Shown: positions 18,201 through 26,129 of the stretch, one piece after another
How positions within the stretch are numbered: position 1 is the first letter of the stretch
Layout: each line of letters starts with the position of its first letter
From: an uncultured Myxococcales bacterium
GTDB lineage: Bacteria; Myxococcota_A; UBA9042; CAIXZC01
DNA length: 64,000 nt
NCBI GenBank assembly: GCA_903895725.1
Contig: CAITUV010000046.1
Coordinates: 124,001-188,000, forward strand
Reading direction: 5' to 3'
Translations under genes and position numbers: made by a program
The notes under the pieces: model-generated
What the model saw: the letters and a program-made list of their open reading frames with translations, nothing else
The model's database searches: none
Told to the model about the DNA's origin: nothing

Positions 18201-19783
18201 GCGGAGGGAGCTGCGGCACCTGCTCCATACCGCCCGGCGCCACCTGCGCGGCAAACGTCATGTGCCTCAGCGGCAAGTGCTCGTGGAACATCCAGCCTTA
18301 CTTCTGTCTCGTCGGGAGCATCTGCGTCCCCTCCGGAACAATCAACCCGGACAACCCGTGCCTGAAGTGCCTGCCCAACAAGGCCCAGGTGGGCTGGAGC
18401 GCGTTGGACGACGGAACCGACTGCGGCGGAGGCAACGCCTGCCACGCCGGGGTCTGCTGCAAGTACTCCTGCACCGGAAAGGAGTGCGGCAGCGACGGCT
18501 GCGGGGGGACTTGCGGCACCTGCACGGTCCCGGGTATCTCCTGCACCGCGGACGGCCAGTGCAAGGGGTGTAACGACGGCAACGAGATCGACTGGGACGG
18601 CTGCACCAAGGGGGCGATCTCAGAATTCCAGGTCAACGGGTACTGGACCGGCAACCAGTCGGCGGCGGCAGTCGCTGCCCTGCCCAACGGCGGCATGGTC
18701 GTCACCTGGCACTTCGATGCCGGCGGGTCCAGCAGCTACGACGTTCACGTGCGCCTGTTCGACAAGAACATGAAGCCCGCTGGAATCGAGACCTTGGTTC
18801 CCCCAAACCCCCTCGGCTCCCAGATCAATCCCGACGTGGTTGCCCTGCCGGACAACCGCTTCATCGTCTTCTGGCAGGCCCTCGGCGCGAGCGGGACGGA
18901 CGATGACGTCTTCGGACAGCGCTACCTCTCCACCGGCGAGAAGGACGGCCAGCCGTTCAACGCCACGCCGGACAGCACGGAGAAGGAGGGCTACGCCAAG
19001 GCGGATCTCCTCTCCTCCGGGGATATCGTCCTGGTAACGAGGGATACCGCCAACAACGATTCACCTCCGCTCTGGGCCCGGCGGATGACTTCGGCTGGAA
19101 CCCTGGTCGGATTCAAGCTCCCCATCACCGCCCAGAACAGCTCTTGGTGCTACCAGTCGCTCTTTGCGGTCACGTCGACGGTGAAGGACGGTTTCTTCGC
19201 CGCGTGGTCGAGATACTCGGGAAACGAGTACCGTGTCTATGGGGCAGCGTTCGACAAAGACGGGGTGCAGATCGGGCCGTTGTCAACCCTCGCCCAGGGC
19301 ACCAATCTTTACAGCCAGACTTCCAGACTCGCGTCTCTGAAGAGCGGCGACCTGATCGCCGCCTGGCATGGCAATATTGTCCAGAATGGCAACTACGAGG
19401 TCAGCCTGAGGCGGCTCACGTCCGTAGGAACCCCGGTTGCTCCGTCCTTCGTGGCCAACACGAACACGAACGGGACCCAGTCGAACCCCCTGCTGGTGCC
19501 GCTTCCCGACGGCGGCTACGCCGTGACGTGGAATTCGGACGGGGCCGCTCTCGACGCGAGCAAGTACGGAGTCCATCTCCAGCGCTTCGCCTCGAACGAC
19601 ACCAAGGTCGGTGGTGAGCTGCTCGTCAACACGTACACCACGGAGGACCAGGCCGCAACCGACGTGGCCTCGTTCCCGGACGGTTCGTTCGTGGTCGTCT
19701 TCAACAGCAACCTGGAGGACGGCTCCAACTACGGTGTGTTCGCCCAGCGCTTCAACGCCCAGTGTCAGAAGATCCCCAGGTAG
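15293..19783 (+). CDS. giant Cys-rich repeat lipoprotein (1496 residues) with C-terminal propeller-like domain
   Basis: The ATG at 15293 follows CAGGAGGG. The start MKAVVRLGAMTVLMFHACSGG fits a lipoprotein signal. Residues ~40-1105 are built from Cys-rich repeats: DDGNxCTxDxC units and more than a dozen CxGKxCGxDGCGGxCGxC modules, eight of them consecutive at 17075-17887. The last ~390 residues are Cys-poor and match the repeats at the end of the gene at 7198 (for example AVAALPNGGMVVTW, DVVALPDNRFIVFW). The regular cysteine spacing implies a long disulfide-stapled stalk carrying a globular tip, suited to an adhesin or surface fibre; this is inference. It is the last gene of the rightward pair. 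Confidence 0.82.
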   Translation: MKAVVRLGAMTVLMFHACSGGSTVGIDAQMEVSGPLDSRTGGQDACVPQCAGLECGDDGCGGVCGTCPAAAPECNAGKCVPSCSPDCSGKECGDDGCGASCGVCDDGVTCTVDACVAGTCMQQIEPVYCVLDGACVPSGALSPLDPCKACQPAQTQSAWTSLADGTPCGGSKVCFGGGCCDPEAVCKDSECGDDGCGGSCGKCTGDDSCVDGKCTPDCLPDCDAKECGEDGCGGTCGLCKPGYACQVDDEGAKCSADCAFWCGGRECGPAGDQQQCSCGECDDGNSCTDDACSVNGLCQFTPNQAQCDDGNPCTGPDACTGGACSGPVLPADQLVQLQCLCKVDADCAPLENGNLCDGSLACVTVNGGDSGVCQVEPDSIPECVDSNPCTDDGCNPKGGCYYKADDTNSCSDGDACNGLEKCASGLCVAGKPPMCDDDNPCTDDSCDPAQGCVFVVPEQKDCSDGNACNGLEMCAFGVCQGGVAPVCDDLDKCTTDSCEPAGGCEHIASPAACNDGLPCTTDSCGKNQCTNALQPYYCLVGGLCVPAGAENPADACLKCIPNASTNSWTYIGDGAGCGIGKVCYNKVCCDHATQCAGKQCGSDGCGGTCGSCGQGYTCQLGLCQAQPCVPACTGKQCGPDGCGGVCGKCPSGHVCAADGQCFCVPDCSGKQCGDNGCGGSCGTCSEGYSCQAGICKAGPCTPSCTGKQCGDNGCGGLCGNCPAGQICSADGKCYCIPDCSGKQCGDNGCGGNCGVCSEGYSCQAGICKAGPCTPSCTGKQCGSDGCGGSCGKCPSGQICTADGLCYCIPNCSGKQCGDNGCGGDCGVCSQGYSCQAGLCKAGPCTPDCTGKACGDDGCGGSCGTCPVDKDCVAGACVVGGVSCVGHCNGSADTCDCDPACFALDSCCTDVCTACPDLAGCKCGDGACSVAFGEDCTTCPADCKCGCGETCSAGKCVSTKCDGKECGSDGCGGSCGTCSIPPGATCAANVMCLSGKCSWNIQPYFCLVGSICVPSGTINPDNPCLKCLPNKAQVGWSALDDGTDCGGGNACHAGVCCKYSCTGKECGSDGCGGTCGTCTVPGISCTADGQCKGCNDGNEIDWDGCTKGAISEFQVNGYWTGNQSAAAVAALPNGGMVVTWHFDAGGSSSYDVHVRLFDKNMKPAGIETLVPPNPLGSQINPDVVALPDNRFIVFWQALGASGTDDDVFGQRYLSTGEKDGQPFNATPDSTEKEGYAKADLLSSGDIVLVTRDTANNDSPPLWARRMTSAGTLVGFKLPITAQNSSWCYQSLFAVTSTVKDGFFAAWSRYSGNEYRVYGAAFDKDGVQIGPLSTLAQGTNLYSQTSRLASLKSGDLIAAWHGNIVQNGNYEVSLRRLTSVGTPVAPSFVANTNTNGTQSNPLLVPLPDGGYAVTWNSDGAALDASKYGVHLQRFASNDTKVGGELLVNTYTTEDQAATDVASFPDGSFVVVFNSNLEDGSNYGVFAQRFNAQCQKIPR
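17075..17887 (+). repeat. eight consecutive CxGKxCGxDGCGGxCGxC-encoding repeats
   Basis: Within the giant lipoprotein gene, units of about 105 bp recur. Each encodes an 18-residue core such as CSGKQCGDNGCGGSCGTC plus a linker such as GYSCQAGICKAGPC. Two kinds of unit (CSGK... and CTGK...) alternate. Some linkers are almost identical at DNA level, for example near 17350 and 17570, which indicates recent tandem amplification. Confidence 0.8.
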
Positions 19784-19950
19784 GCAGACTCACAGGTGAA
19801 GGCCCACTGAAGAGGATTCTGTGAAGCGGCATTCATCACGGGCCTTCCATGCTTGCGGCACATAGCCCCGACCGCGCGGGAGGGGCCAGCGGCTCATGCA
19901 CCACCTCGGCCCACTATAGCCCCGGGGCCGGGAGCGGACCCGGGGTCCCC

Positions 19951-20062
19951 CTGCGGATGTGCCGTGGGTGGGGGTTGCGGATGTGCCGTGGGTGCGGCCC
20001 GCCTCCCGATCGATCCCCATCCTTTGAACCGCCCGGGAAACGCCTCGGCCGTCGGGTTGCCC
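19951..20062. repeat. dispersed intergenic repeat, copy 1
   Basis: Two GGATGTGCCGTGGGTG units are followed by a block beginning ATCCCCATCCTTTGAACC and ending GGCCGTCGGGTTGCCCG. The same order of elements occurs at 23356-23533 with extra tandem units. It does not read as protein in either place. Confidence 0.6.
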
Positions 20063-20083
20063 GCCCCATGTTCCTTCCCCCCC

Positions 20084-20238
20084 TCACATGGCCGCCTCCT
20101 GGATGTCGTTGCAGTCCTCGCCCGACGGGGTCAGCCACTTGCCATCGGTAACGATGCCGAGATCGGACCCCGGGATGGGGCTGTCGAGGATCGGCTTCGC
20201 GTCCGGTTCACAGAGCACCCGGACGCCGGAATCCGGTG
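20084..20238 (-). pseudogene. C-terminal fragment of a ZU5-type lipoprotein gene
   Basis: Read leftward, about 50 codons from DSGVRVLCEPDAKP to the stop at 20084 match the last residues of the lipoprotein at 27059-29239 (GSDLGIVTxGKWLTPSGEDC, then the ending IQEAAM). Nothing upstream continues the homology. It is a stranded gene end, one of three copies of this tail in the window (27059 and 44029 are the others). Confidence 0.75.
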
Positions 20239-20293
20239 GGAAGCCGGCCGTTGCGGGCCGGACAGCTCCCAGCGTGCCTGCCGCCAGGCCCCC

Positions 20294-20322
20294 TTGCGCA
20301 CGGAGCGATTCCGGGGTATATT
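20294..20322 (+). promoter_or_regulatory. candidate sigma-70 promoter of the Fic gene
   Basis: TTGCGC (20294-20299) and TATATT (20317-20322) are 17 bp apart, 35 bp before the Fic start codon. The -10 is AT-rich in an otherwise GC-rich stretch. Confidence 0.5.
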
Positions 20323-20341
20323 CGCTTCAGGACATGAAGCG
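20323..20341. promoter_or_regulatory. inverted repeat, possible operator of the Fic gene
   Basis: CGCTTC-N7-GAAGCG sits directly downstream of the -10 element; a third GAAGCG lies at 20359-20364 in the first codons of fic. The placement over the transcription start suits a repressor site, possibly autoregulatory, since the Fic protein has a helix-turn-helix-like C-terminus. Confidence 0.4.
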
Positions 20342-20356
20342 CTTGTGGGGCTAGAG

Positions 20357-21487
20357 ATGAAGCGATATATCTGGCAGCATCCGGAGTGGCCCGCATTCCG
20401 GTGGAACGGGAACGCTCTGCTCGTGCCGCTAGGCAGGGCGAGGGCGGCGCAGGCCCGGTTGCTGAGCCGGATGGGCTCACTGGGACTCGACGGCTCCACT
20501 CGTGCCCGGGCGGAGAACCTGGTCGAGGAGTCGGTGCGGACCGCTGAAATCGAGGGGGAGCGCCTGGACCGTACCCGGCTCCGCTCCTCGATCGCTCGGC
20601 GCCTGGGTCTGCCCACCGCCGGCCTTCCTGCTCCGACGGCAGCGGAGGACGGGCTGGTACAGGTCCTGCTCGATGCCACAACGGGGGCGGACGCAGCCTT
20701 GACCGTGGCCCGCCTGAAGGGATGGCAGGCAGCGCTCTTCCCAACGGGTTATTCCGGGCTGAGGAAGATCCGGGCAGGACGATGGCGGGACCGGGATCCC
20801 ATGCAGGTCGTTTCCGGGCCCGTGGGGCGGGAGAGGGTCCACTTCGAGGCCCCCCCTGCCCGGCAGGTGCCGGCCGAGGTCCGAGCGTTCCTGCGATGGT
20901 TCAGGGCAAGGCCCCGCGATCTGGACGGGCTCGTCCGGGCCGGGGTGGCCCACTTGTGGTTCGTCACGATCCATCCGTTCGAGGACGGCAACGGGCGCAT
21001 TGCCAGGGCGTTGACCGACATGGCGCTTGCGCAGGACGAGGGTGCCCGAGTGAGGGCTTACGGCGTGTCGGCCCAGATCATGGCAGAGCGCGAGCGGTAC
21101 TACGCCGTGCTGCAGGAGACTCAGCGGGGGGACCTCGACACCACCGTCTGGCTCGCGTGGTTCCTGGGATGCCTCGAAAGGGCCATGGAGCGGGCGGAGG
21201 GGAGTCTCTCGACCGCGCTTCGGGCCGATGCACTCTGGCGTCTACCGGCCGCAGCGAGTCTCAGCGTGCGGCAGCGAAAAGTGCTGGGGAAGCTGGTGGA
21301 GGCCGGCCCGGGGGGCTTTGAAGGGGGGCTGACCACGCGCAAGTACGTCGGGATGACCGGAGCCTCCCGGGCGACGGCGTTTCGCGAGCTTGCCGCCATG
21401 GCTGAACTGGGCTTCCTCCGTCAGTCCGGGGCAGGGCGCAGCGTCCGGTACGAGCTGGTCCTTCCTGACCTGGAGGGGAACGGGTGA
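20357..21487 (+). CDS. Fic family protein (class II, with N-terminal inhibitory motif)
   Basis: A 376-residue protein. The Fic core motif HPFEDGNGR is intact at 206-214, so it should transfer AMP or another nucleotide group to hydroxyl side chains of target proteins. An inhibitory T-x3-E-G motif (Thr62-Glu66-Gly67) before the core marks class II autoinhibited Fic proteins. The N-terminal ~100 residues (RYIWQHPEWPAFRWN start) look like DUF4172, and the last ~80 residues look like a winged helix (GMTGASRATAFRELAAMAELGFL). The start at 20357 has only a weak ribosome binding site, but upstream codons do not look coding. It stands alone and lies between a tail fragment (20084) and an outer membrane protein gene (21510) whose relatives are adjacent at 44029-44786, so it may have inserted there. 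Confidence 0.88.
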   Translation: MKRYIWQHPEWPAFRWNGNALLVPLGRARAAQARLLSRMGSLGLDGSTRARAENLVEESVRTAEIEGERLDRTRLRSSIARRLGLPTAGLPAPTAAEDGLVQVLLDATTGADAALTVARLKGWQAALFPTGYSGLRKIRAGRWRDRDPMQVVSGPVGRERVHFEAPPARQVPAEVRAFLRWFRARPRDLDGLVRAGVAHLWFVTIHPFEDGNGRIARALTDMALAQDEGARVRAYGVSAQIMAERERYYAVLQETQRGDLDTTVWLAWFLGCLERAMERAEGSLSTALRADALWRLPAAASLSVRQRKVLGKLVEAGPGGFEGGLTTRKYVGMTGASRATAFRELAAMAELGFLRQSGAGRSVRYELVLPDLEGNG

Positions 21488-21509
21488 GCGGAGACGGGGC
21501 GTCCCTCCG

Positions 21510-22109
21510 TCACAACCACACGGCCAGCGACAGCCCGGCCATGAATGAAGGTGAGAAGACATCCACCTGATCGATGATGATCGGCCCGTTGCCGATCTCC
21601 GGGTACTCGTGGGTGTTGTTCTCCAACTGCCCCCACTTCCAACCTGCCGACGCGAACAACTGGCAGCCGAAGTGCTTGCCCATGTAGCCCCATGAAGCCG
21701 ACAGGAGCCCCTCCGCCACCACGCCGGACATGTCGTCGCCCGGCTGCGCGACGCCGAAGTATGGCATGAGCACCCCAAGTTGCACTCCGGCCTTCCCGCC
21801 CCACCGGGCATGGGTCTTGAACCAGAAGTCCCCGTACGCATGGAGCCCGGAGAGCATGATGGGGGCGGCCCCCACGTCGTTGGCCACCTGCATGTCCTGG
21901 TGGATCACCCGGAGCGGGGAGTAGGAGACCCCTGCGGACCACTGCTCCGAGATCCTCCACCCGACGAGGACGCTCCCCATCAGCCAGGGAGGCTTGGACA
22001 GGCCCACGTCCGTGCCCAAACGGACTTCGGCCACGGGTCCGGCCTGTGCACGGGCCGGGGCCTTCACGAACACACAAACCAGCAGCAGTGCGGCAGCGAC
22101 CATGGGCAT
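21510..22109 (-). CDS. small exported envelope protein, outer-membrane beta-barrel-like
   Basis: The product has 199 residues from the ATG at 22109; a TTG at 22118 fits the GAGGGGG ribosome binding site better, and an ATG at 22103 is also in frame. MPMVAAALLLVCVFVKAPARAQA is a classic signal peptide with an ARAQA cleavage site. The mature chain alternates hydrophobic and polar residues (GPVAEVRLGTDVG, GSVLVGWRISEQWSAGVSYSPL, GYMGKHFGCQLFASAGWKW) and ends FMAGLSLAVWL, as in a small eight-strand barrel. It is paralogous to the frameshifted gene at 44164-44786. No specific family is recognised. Confidence 0.7.
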   Translation of the reverse strand: MPMVAAALLLVCVFVKAPARAQAGPVAEVRLGTDVGLSKPPWLMGSVLVGWRISEQWSAGVSYSPLRVIHQDMQVANDVGAAPIMLSGLHAYGDFWFKTHARWGGKAGVQLGVLMPYFGVAQPGDDMSGVVAEGLLSASWGYMGKHFGCQLFASAGWKWGQLENNTHEYPEIGNGPIIIDQVDVFSPSFMAGLSLAVWL

Positions 22110-22197
22110 CCGGGACAAGGGGACCCCCTCAGTGTATTGCTGCAATGGACACTCCCGGCATGAGACCCGGGGGCGAGTCCACGCAGCGTCTCCCTGT

Positions 22198-23253
22198 TCA
22201 CTGCCGTCCTTGCCGGCGACGGCGAATCACGAGCACCCAGGCAGCCAGGAGAGCAAGCAAGGCACAAGCCGTTGTGCGCGAGGCGCACGGTCCGGCAGAG
22301 CACGACCCGCCCCCGCCCGAAGCACCGCGGGTTCCTGATAAGCTGCCGGACGTGACGTCCTCCTCCGAGGCGTTCGCGTCGATGCCGCCCGTGGACACCG
22401 CCCCGAACTCAGCATCCAGCTCCGCCTCGCACGTCGACTCGAGGGCCTCGCAATCCCCCTCCTTGTCCGCGAGACATTCGATCGCTGCCTTCATGCCGGC
22501 CTGGGTTTCGGGTTCGGCCAGCAGGAACGAGCACTGGTATTTGCACTCCAGGACCATGTCCGAGCCGTCGGTGATTGTGTCCTCCTTGCCGGCAGAGCTG
22601 CTCTGCTTCGACACGGACCCCTTCCCGCCTTCGCCGTCCTCCTGCCAACACGGGCCGATCTTCTCGCAGAAGGCATCGCACTCGGGCTTCAGCTCGATCT
22701 TCGCCAGGTCGATGTCGCACTGGCCCAGCTCGAGGATGCACTTGGCCCCCTCGAAGGTGCCGCCCTCTCCGTACTCGTACAGCACGCACTCGAGCGCACA
22801 GCTCTCCATCTCGTGACAGGACGAGTCCGACTTGCACCACTCGTCTTCGGGGCGGCAACGATGGCGCACGCAGACCTGACCTGCGGGGCACTCGTCCAAC
22901 GCGTCGCACGATGCCGATTTCGCTCCACCCTCGTGGTCCACGCACCCGCCCTTGACGCAATCCTGGGGCTTTGTGCAGCCAGCCCCGGTCGAGCAGCCGA
23001 CCAGGTCGGACCCTCCGCAGACACAGGCCTCGTCGATGCACTCGCATCCATCGGGGCACCCAGTGTCCCCGTCGCCGAATTCGCCGCCGGGAGTGCAGAT
23101 CTGCGTTCCGGGCCCCTCGTCGTGGCATTTCCCTTGGATGCACTCCGCCCAGCCGCGACACTCCCAGTCGGATTCGCACGCTTCCGCTGCATGCGCAGTC
23201 CCTCCGGCCGCCAGGACCAGAGAGCACACAAGAAATCGCATTCGCATCATCAT
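22198..23253 (-). CDS. Cys-rich exported protein with MYXO-CTERM-like tail (paralogue of 53160-54227)
   Basis: A 351-residue protein starting at the first of three consecutive ATG codons (23253), behind a G-rich leader. It has a cleavable signal (MRFLVCSLVLAAGGTAHA), then Cys-rich repeats (CESDWECRGWAECIQGKC, CRPEDEWCKSDSSCHEMESC), a central domain, and a Ser/Gly-rich linker. The tail is CSAGPC followed by a hydrophobic helix and RRRRQGR. That order (Cys, transmembrane segment, basic cluster) is the MYXO-CTERM type of sorting signal. It is about 85-90% identical to the protein at 53160-54227, and the promoter is duplicated as well. It is probably attached to the outer surface. Confidence 0.8.
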   Translation of the reverse strand: MMMRMRFLVCSLVLAAGGTAHAAEACESDWECRGWAECIQGKCHDEGPGTQICTPGGEFGDGDTGCPDGCECIDEACVCGGSDLVGCSTGAGCTKPQDCVKGGCVDHEGGAKSASCDALDECPAGQVCVRHRCRPEDEWCKSDSSCHEMESCALECVLYEYGEGGTFEGAKCILELGQCDIDLAKIELKPECDAFCEKIGPCWQEDGEGGKGSVSKQSSSAGKEDTITDGSDMVLECKYQCSFLLAEPETQAGMKAAIECLADKEGDCEALESTCEAELDAEFGAVSTGGIDANASEEDVTSGSLSGTRGASGGGGSCSAGPCASRTTACALLALLAAWVLVIRRRRQGRQ

Positions 23254-23299
23254 GACGCCCCCCCCATTTCGTGCGCCTGAACACAATCGCTGCAACAGA

Positions 23300-23327
23300 A
23301 TGGTAGTCTGCTGAGGACGGCTGTCAA
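23300..23327 (-). promoter_or_regulatory. sigma-70 promoter of the MYXO-CTERM gene (copy 1)
   Basis: On the minus strand TTGACA (23327-23322) is followed after 16 bp by TACCAT (23305-23300). The whole segment down to the start codon is conserved upstream of the duplicate gene at 54227. Confidence 0.6.
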
Positions 23328-23355
23328 TACATCGGATATCCGGCCCCAGAGTGGG

Positions 23356-23533
23356 GTGGATGTGCCGCGGGTGCCGCCTGCGGATGTGCCGTGGGTGCGG
23401 CCCGCCTCCTGAACGATCCCCATCCTTTGAACCCCCCGGGAAACGCTTCGGCCGCCGGGTTGCCCGCATCCATGGCCCGGGAAATGCCTCGGCCGTCGGG
23501 TTGCCCGCATCCACGGCCCGGGAGGCGCATCGG
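23356..23533. repeat. dispersed intergenic repeat, copy 2, with tandem ~43-bp units
   Basis: It contains the same GGATGTGCCG(C/T)GGGTG pair and ATCCCCATCCTTTGAACC block as 19951-20062, then about two and a half tandem units of the type CCCGGGAAA-YGCYTCGGCCG-YCGGGTTGCCCGCATCC. It lies between the promoter at 23300 and the stop at 23587. No spacers of CRISPR type are present. Confidence 0.6.
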
Positions 23534-23586
23534 CCGCTCTCAGGGGAATACCGGCTTTCCACCGAGGGCCAAATGGTCTGCCCACC

Positions 23587-25032
23587 TCAGTCGCACATGG
23601 GGATCTCCTGGCAGATCCAGCCTTTCCCCTTCTCGAAGTTGCACCCCCAGTTCTCACCCATGCACTCCCACTTGCTGAAGCACTCGGCCGCAGCGGGATC
23701 ATGGCAGTGGTAACTCTCGGCCCGCCATTGGCACATCCCCTTCGAAGGGCTGCACAACTGGCTCCCTGAGCAGTCGTCGTCCGTCTTGCAGGATGCGGGG
23801 ATGCACTGGTGCATGCAGCCGGGCTCCAGGGGGCCTCCACACCAATCGGCCTCGGCTTCACTGGTGGTCCCGCAACGACAGAGCGCGTCGGAGCCGCAGT
23901 CTGTGTCTGAAAGGCAGTCGGCCATCTGGCACATGCAGAGCGTGCCGCCATCGCCCCCGCCTACCCACGAGTCCAGGCAGCGCGTCCATTGTCCCTCGCA
24001 GTCGGCGTCGCTTGTACACTCGTTCTCCGGGTTTCCGATTCCGTCCCGAGCGTTGTCGCAGACGACATCGGCCCGTGGCGTGATCTCCGGACCGCAAGCA
24101 TCGGCCGTCTCCCTGTGCTCAGGCACCGGCCGGGTCAGCGTCCCCTCGGGCACGTCCGATCCCTCAAGCGGAAGGCAGTTGTGGAATGGCCGCTCGCACT
24201 CGAACCACGGCTTGCCGGAGTGATCCACGCAAGTGCAGGCGTTGTCCGGCTTCTGACCCGGTTCGCAACCTTCCGCCGGCCAGGTGCAGACCATCCCGTC
24301 GGGCAGGTCGCACTTCCAGGACTGCGGTTCCGTGAGCCACGGGTGTACGCTCGGGCAAGCGAGCTCGCACGGGTCCAACTCCGAACTCACCCACCCATCG
24401 GGCACGCACGAGTCGGGAAACACGAACCACTTCTCGGGCTCGTCGGCCGGGTGCGCCCATGTGACTGTTGTGGCACAGGAGAATGCCGCCAGCGCTCCGT
24501 CCTCGAGCTTCGAGGACGTCCAACACCCGGCGTACTCGCTCTCGCCCCAGATGCAGCCGTCCAGCATGGGCGCCCCGAAGACCGGGAAGCAGTGGTAGGT
24601 CGTCTTGCAGTCAGTTTGGGCCAGTCCCGCACATGGCTGAGCGCCGCACACGGTGTCGGCCCCGTCTCCTTTCTGCCAGCCTTCGGGCAAGCATCCATCG
24701 ATGAACATGCGCCAATCCTGCGGATCGTCCGGACCGTGTGCCCAAGTCCATTCTCCGGTGCAGAGTCGTTCGCTCGGGCGGCATCCGAGGAAGGACGGAG
24801 GCTCAGATGGTTCTCCGGTGACGCAGGCCTGTTCCTTCGGCCAAGCCAGGTACGGCTCGCACTCGTCCGACGCCTCGCACTCAGCCTGGCTGAGACCGCT
24901 GCATCCGCTTTCGATGCCTTCCTGAGAGCTGACGTCGCCCACGTCCACGGGACTGCTCCCCTCAGATGACCTGCAGGCAGGGAGCAGCAGCACCAGCAGC
25001 ATCCCCACGACTTCCCATCGGACTGTTGTCAT
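23587..25032 (-). CDS. Cys-rich secreted lipoprotein (paralogue of 4786-6219)
   Basis: A 481-residue protein with the start MTTVRWEVVGMLLVLLLPAC (lipobox LPAC). The ATG at 25032 has GGAGG five bases upstream. The mature chain follows the 4786-6219 protein almost module by module: GLSQAECEASDECEPYLAW, the WAHGPDDPQDW and WAHPADEPEKW units, CTWPAEGCEPGQKPDNACTC, and the nearly identical last ~40 residues ending in CQEIPMCD. There is no catalytic motif. It lies 47 bp downstream of the related gene at 25080, so the two may be cotranscribed. Confidence 0.8.
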   Translation of the reverse strand: MTTVRWEVVGMLLVLLLPACRSSEGSSPVDVGDVSSQEGIESGCSGLSQAECEASDECEPYLAWPKEQACVTGEPSEPPSFLGCRPSERLCTGEWTWAHGPDDPQDWRMFIDGCLPEGWQKGDGADTVCGAQPCAGLAQTDCKTTYHCFPVFGAPMLDGCIWGESEYAGCWTSSKLEDGALAAFSCATTVTWAHPADEPEKWFVFPDSCVPDGWVSSELDPCELACPSVHPWLTEPQSWKCDLPDGMVCTWPAEGCEPGQKPDNACTCVDHSGKPWFECERPFHNCLPLEGSDVPEGTLTRPVPEHRETADACGPEITPRADVVCDNARDGIGNPENECTSDADCEGQWTRCLDSWVGGGDGGTLCMCQMADCLSDTDCGSDALCRCGTTSEAEADWCGGPLEPGCMHQCIPASCKTDDDCSGSQLCSPSKGMCQWRAESYHCHDPAAAECFSKWECMGENWGCNFEKGKGWICQEIPMCD

Positions 25033-25079
25033 CGGCTCCTCCATCCTTGGCTGGCCCGGGTTCCATCGATCGCAGCAGA

Positions 25080-26129
25080 TCACTGACACGGGGGTTCCTC
25101 CGCACTGAACCAGCCGTCCGGCACACAGGAGAGCTCGAACTCGTACCACTTCTCAGGAGCACCACCAGGGTGACCCCACATTGGCTCCGTGGCACACGGG
25201 TAGCCCATGAGTCCCCCGTGCTCGTCGAACTCTCCGCCGGTCCGGCAGCCCGCGTACTCCTCTTCCCCCCAGGAGCAGCCAGCTTCCAGCGGCGCCCCGA
25301 AGACGGCCATGCACGGAGGAGTGCTCTCGCAGTCCGGCATCGCAAGCCCCTCACAATCCACGGCGCAGATGTTGCTGCGGTCCTCCCCCACCTTCCATCC
25401 TGTCGGAATGCACGAGTTGACGAACATGCGGCACTCTTTGGGCTTGTCCTCCGGGCAGGCCCAGGTCCAACTCACGGAGCAGACATGATCCGAGGAACCG
25501 CACCCAACGAAAGCAGGGGCCTCTGCCGGTTCTCCCGCACACGCCGCCTCCTTCGACCAGGCGAGGAACGGGTCGCACTGCGGTGATGCCTCGCATTGGT
25601 TCTGAGCCAGATCGGTGCAGGCCGAGTTTGCGGGCGACACGAATCCGTGCAGCTCGAGGGTTACTTCCGTCGCCCCCGCGTCGCCATCCAGGACCTCGAT
25701 GGAATCCAGACATCCCCATGCTGCCAGCTCGCCGCCCGGCCCGCGTGCCGTTCCATAGATCATGTACCCGTTGCCGGGCTTCACGCCGTCCCACAGGGGA
25801 CCCTGTGAGATGTCGACGACGGTCTCCTCTCCGAGCCCCTGAGACTGCCAAGGGCTGGCCGGAGCGAAGTCCTCGCACCCATTGCCACCGTGGTGCAAGG
25901 AGACTGCGATGTCATGAAGAGGCACGCTGCCTTGGTAGTTGAACGTGACACGGACGCTCCCCTCGTACCGGACGTCCCCGGGCACATCGCCGCAGCCGCA
26001 ATCGACCGAAGGTGCTCCGTGTTTGTCTTGGCTACTGGCATCTGCGGCACCCTTCTCCTCTGGAGATCCACACGACGCCGCGGTCGAAACGAGGAATAGC
26101 GTCAGTGCTGCAATCCCAACTGTCCTCAT
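25080..26129 (-). CDS. lipoprotein sharing modules with the 4786/23587 family
   Basis: A 349-residue protein starting MRTVGIAALTLFLVSTAASC (lipobox AASC); the ATG at 26129 has GAGGGGAGA upstream. Residues ~50-165 form a beta-rich domain with no cysteine repeats (VRVTFNYQGSVPLHDIAVSLHHG), resembling a carbohydrate-binding or fibronectin-like fold by composition only. From residue ~170 it carries the CTDLAQNQCEASPQCDPFLAW, CRMFVNSCIPTGW and CSWGEEEYAGC modules of the 4786/23587 family. The start codon overlaps the stop of a 22-codon leader remnant at 26126-26194, so translation may be coupled to it. Confidence 0.75.
   Translation of the reverse strand: MRTVGIAALTLFLVSTAASCGSPEEKGAADASSQDKHGAPSVDCGCGDVPGDVRYEGSVRVTFNYQGSVPLHDIAVSLHHGGNGCEDFAPASPWQSQGLGEETVVDISQGPLWDGVKPGNGYMIYGTARGPGGELAAWGCLDSIEVLDGDAGATEVTLELHGFVSPANSACTDLAQNQCEASPQCDPFLAWSKEAACAGEPAEAPAFVGCGSSDHVCSVSWTWACPEDKPKECRMFVNSCIPTGWKVGEDRSNICAVDCEGLAMPDCESTPPCMAVFGAPLEAGCSWGEEEYAGCRTGGEFDEHGGLMGYPCATEPMWGHPGGAPEKWYEFELSCVPDGWFSAEEPPCQ

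Noticed and set aside
16380..18254. Long minus-strand open frames opposite the giant Cys-rich gene (also 15149-16810, 16991-18445)
   Set aside because: High GC and repeated Cys codons keep the antisense open. The peptides are Arg/Ser/Pro-rich and have no signal sequence or domain.
23356..23533. Tandem repeats considered as a CRISPR array
   Set aside because: Units are contiguous or differ by a few bases with no unique spacers of constant length, and no cas genes are near.
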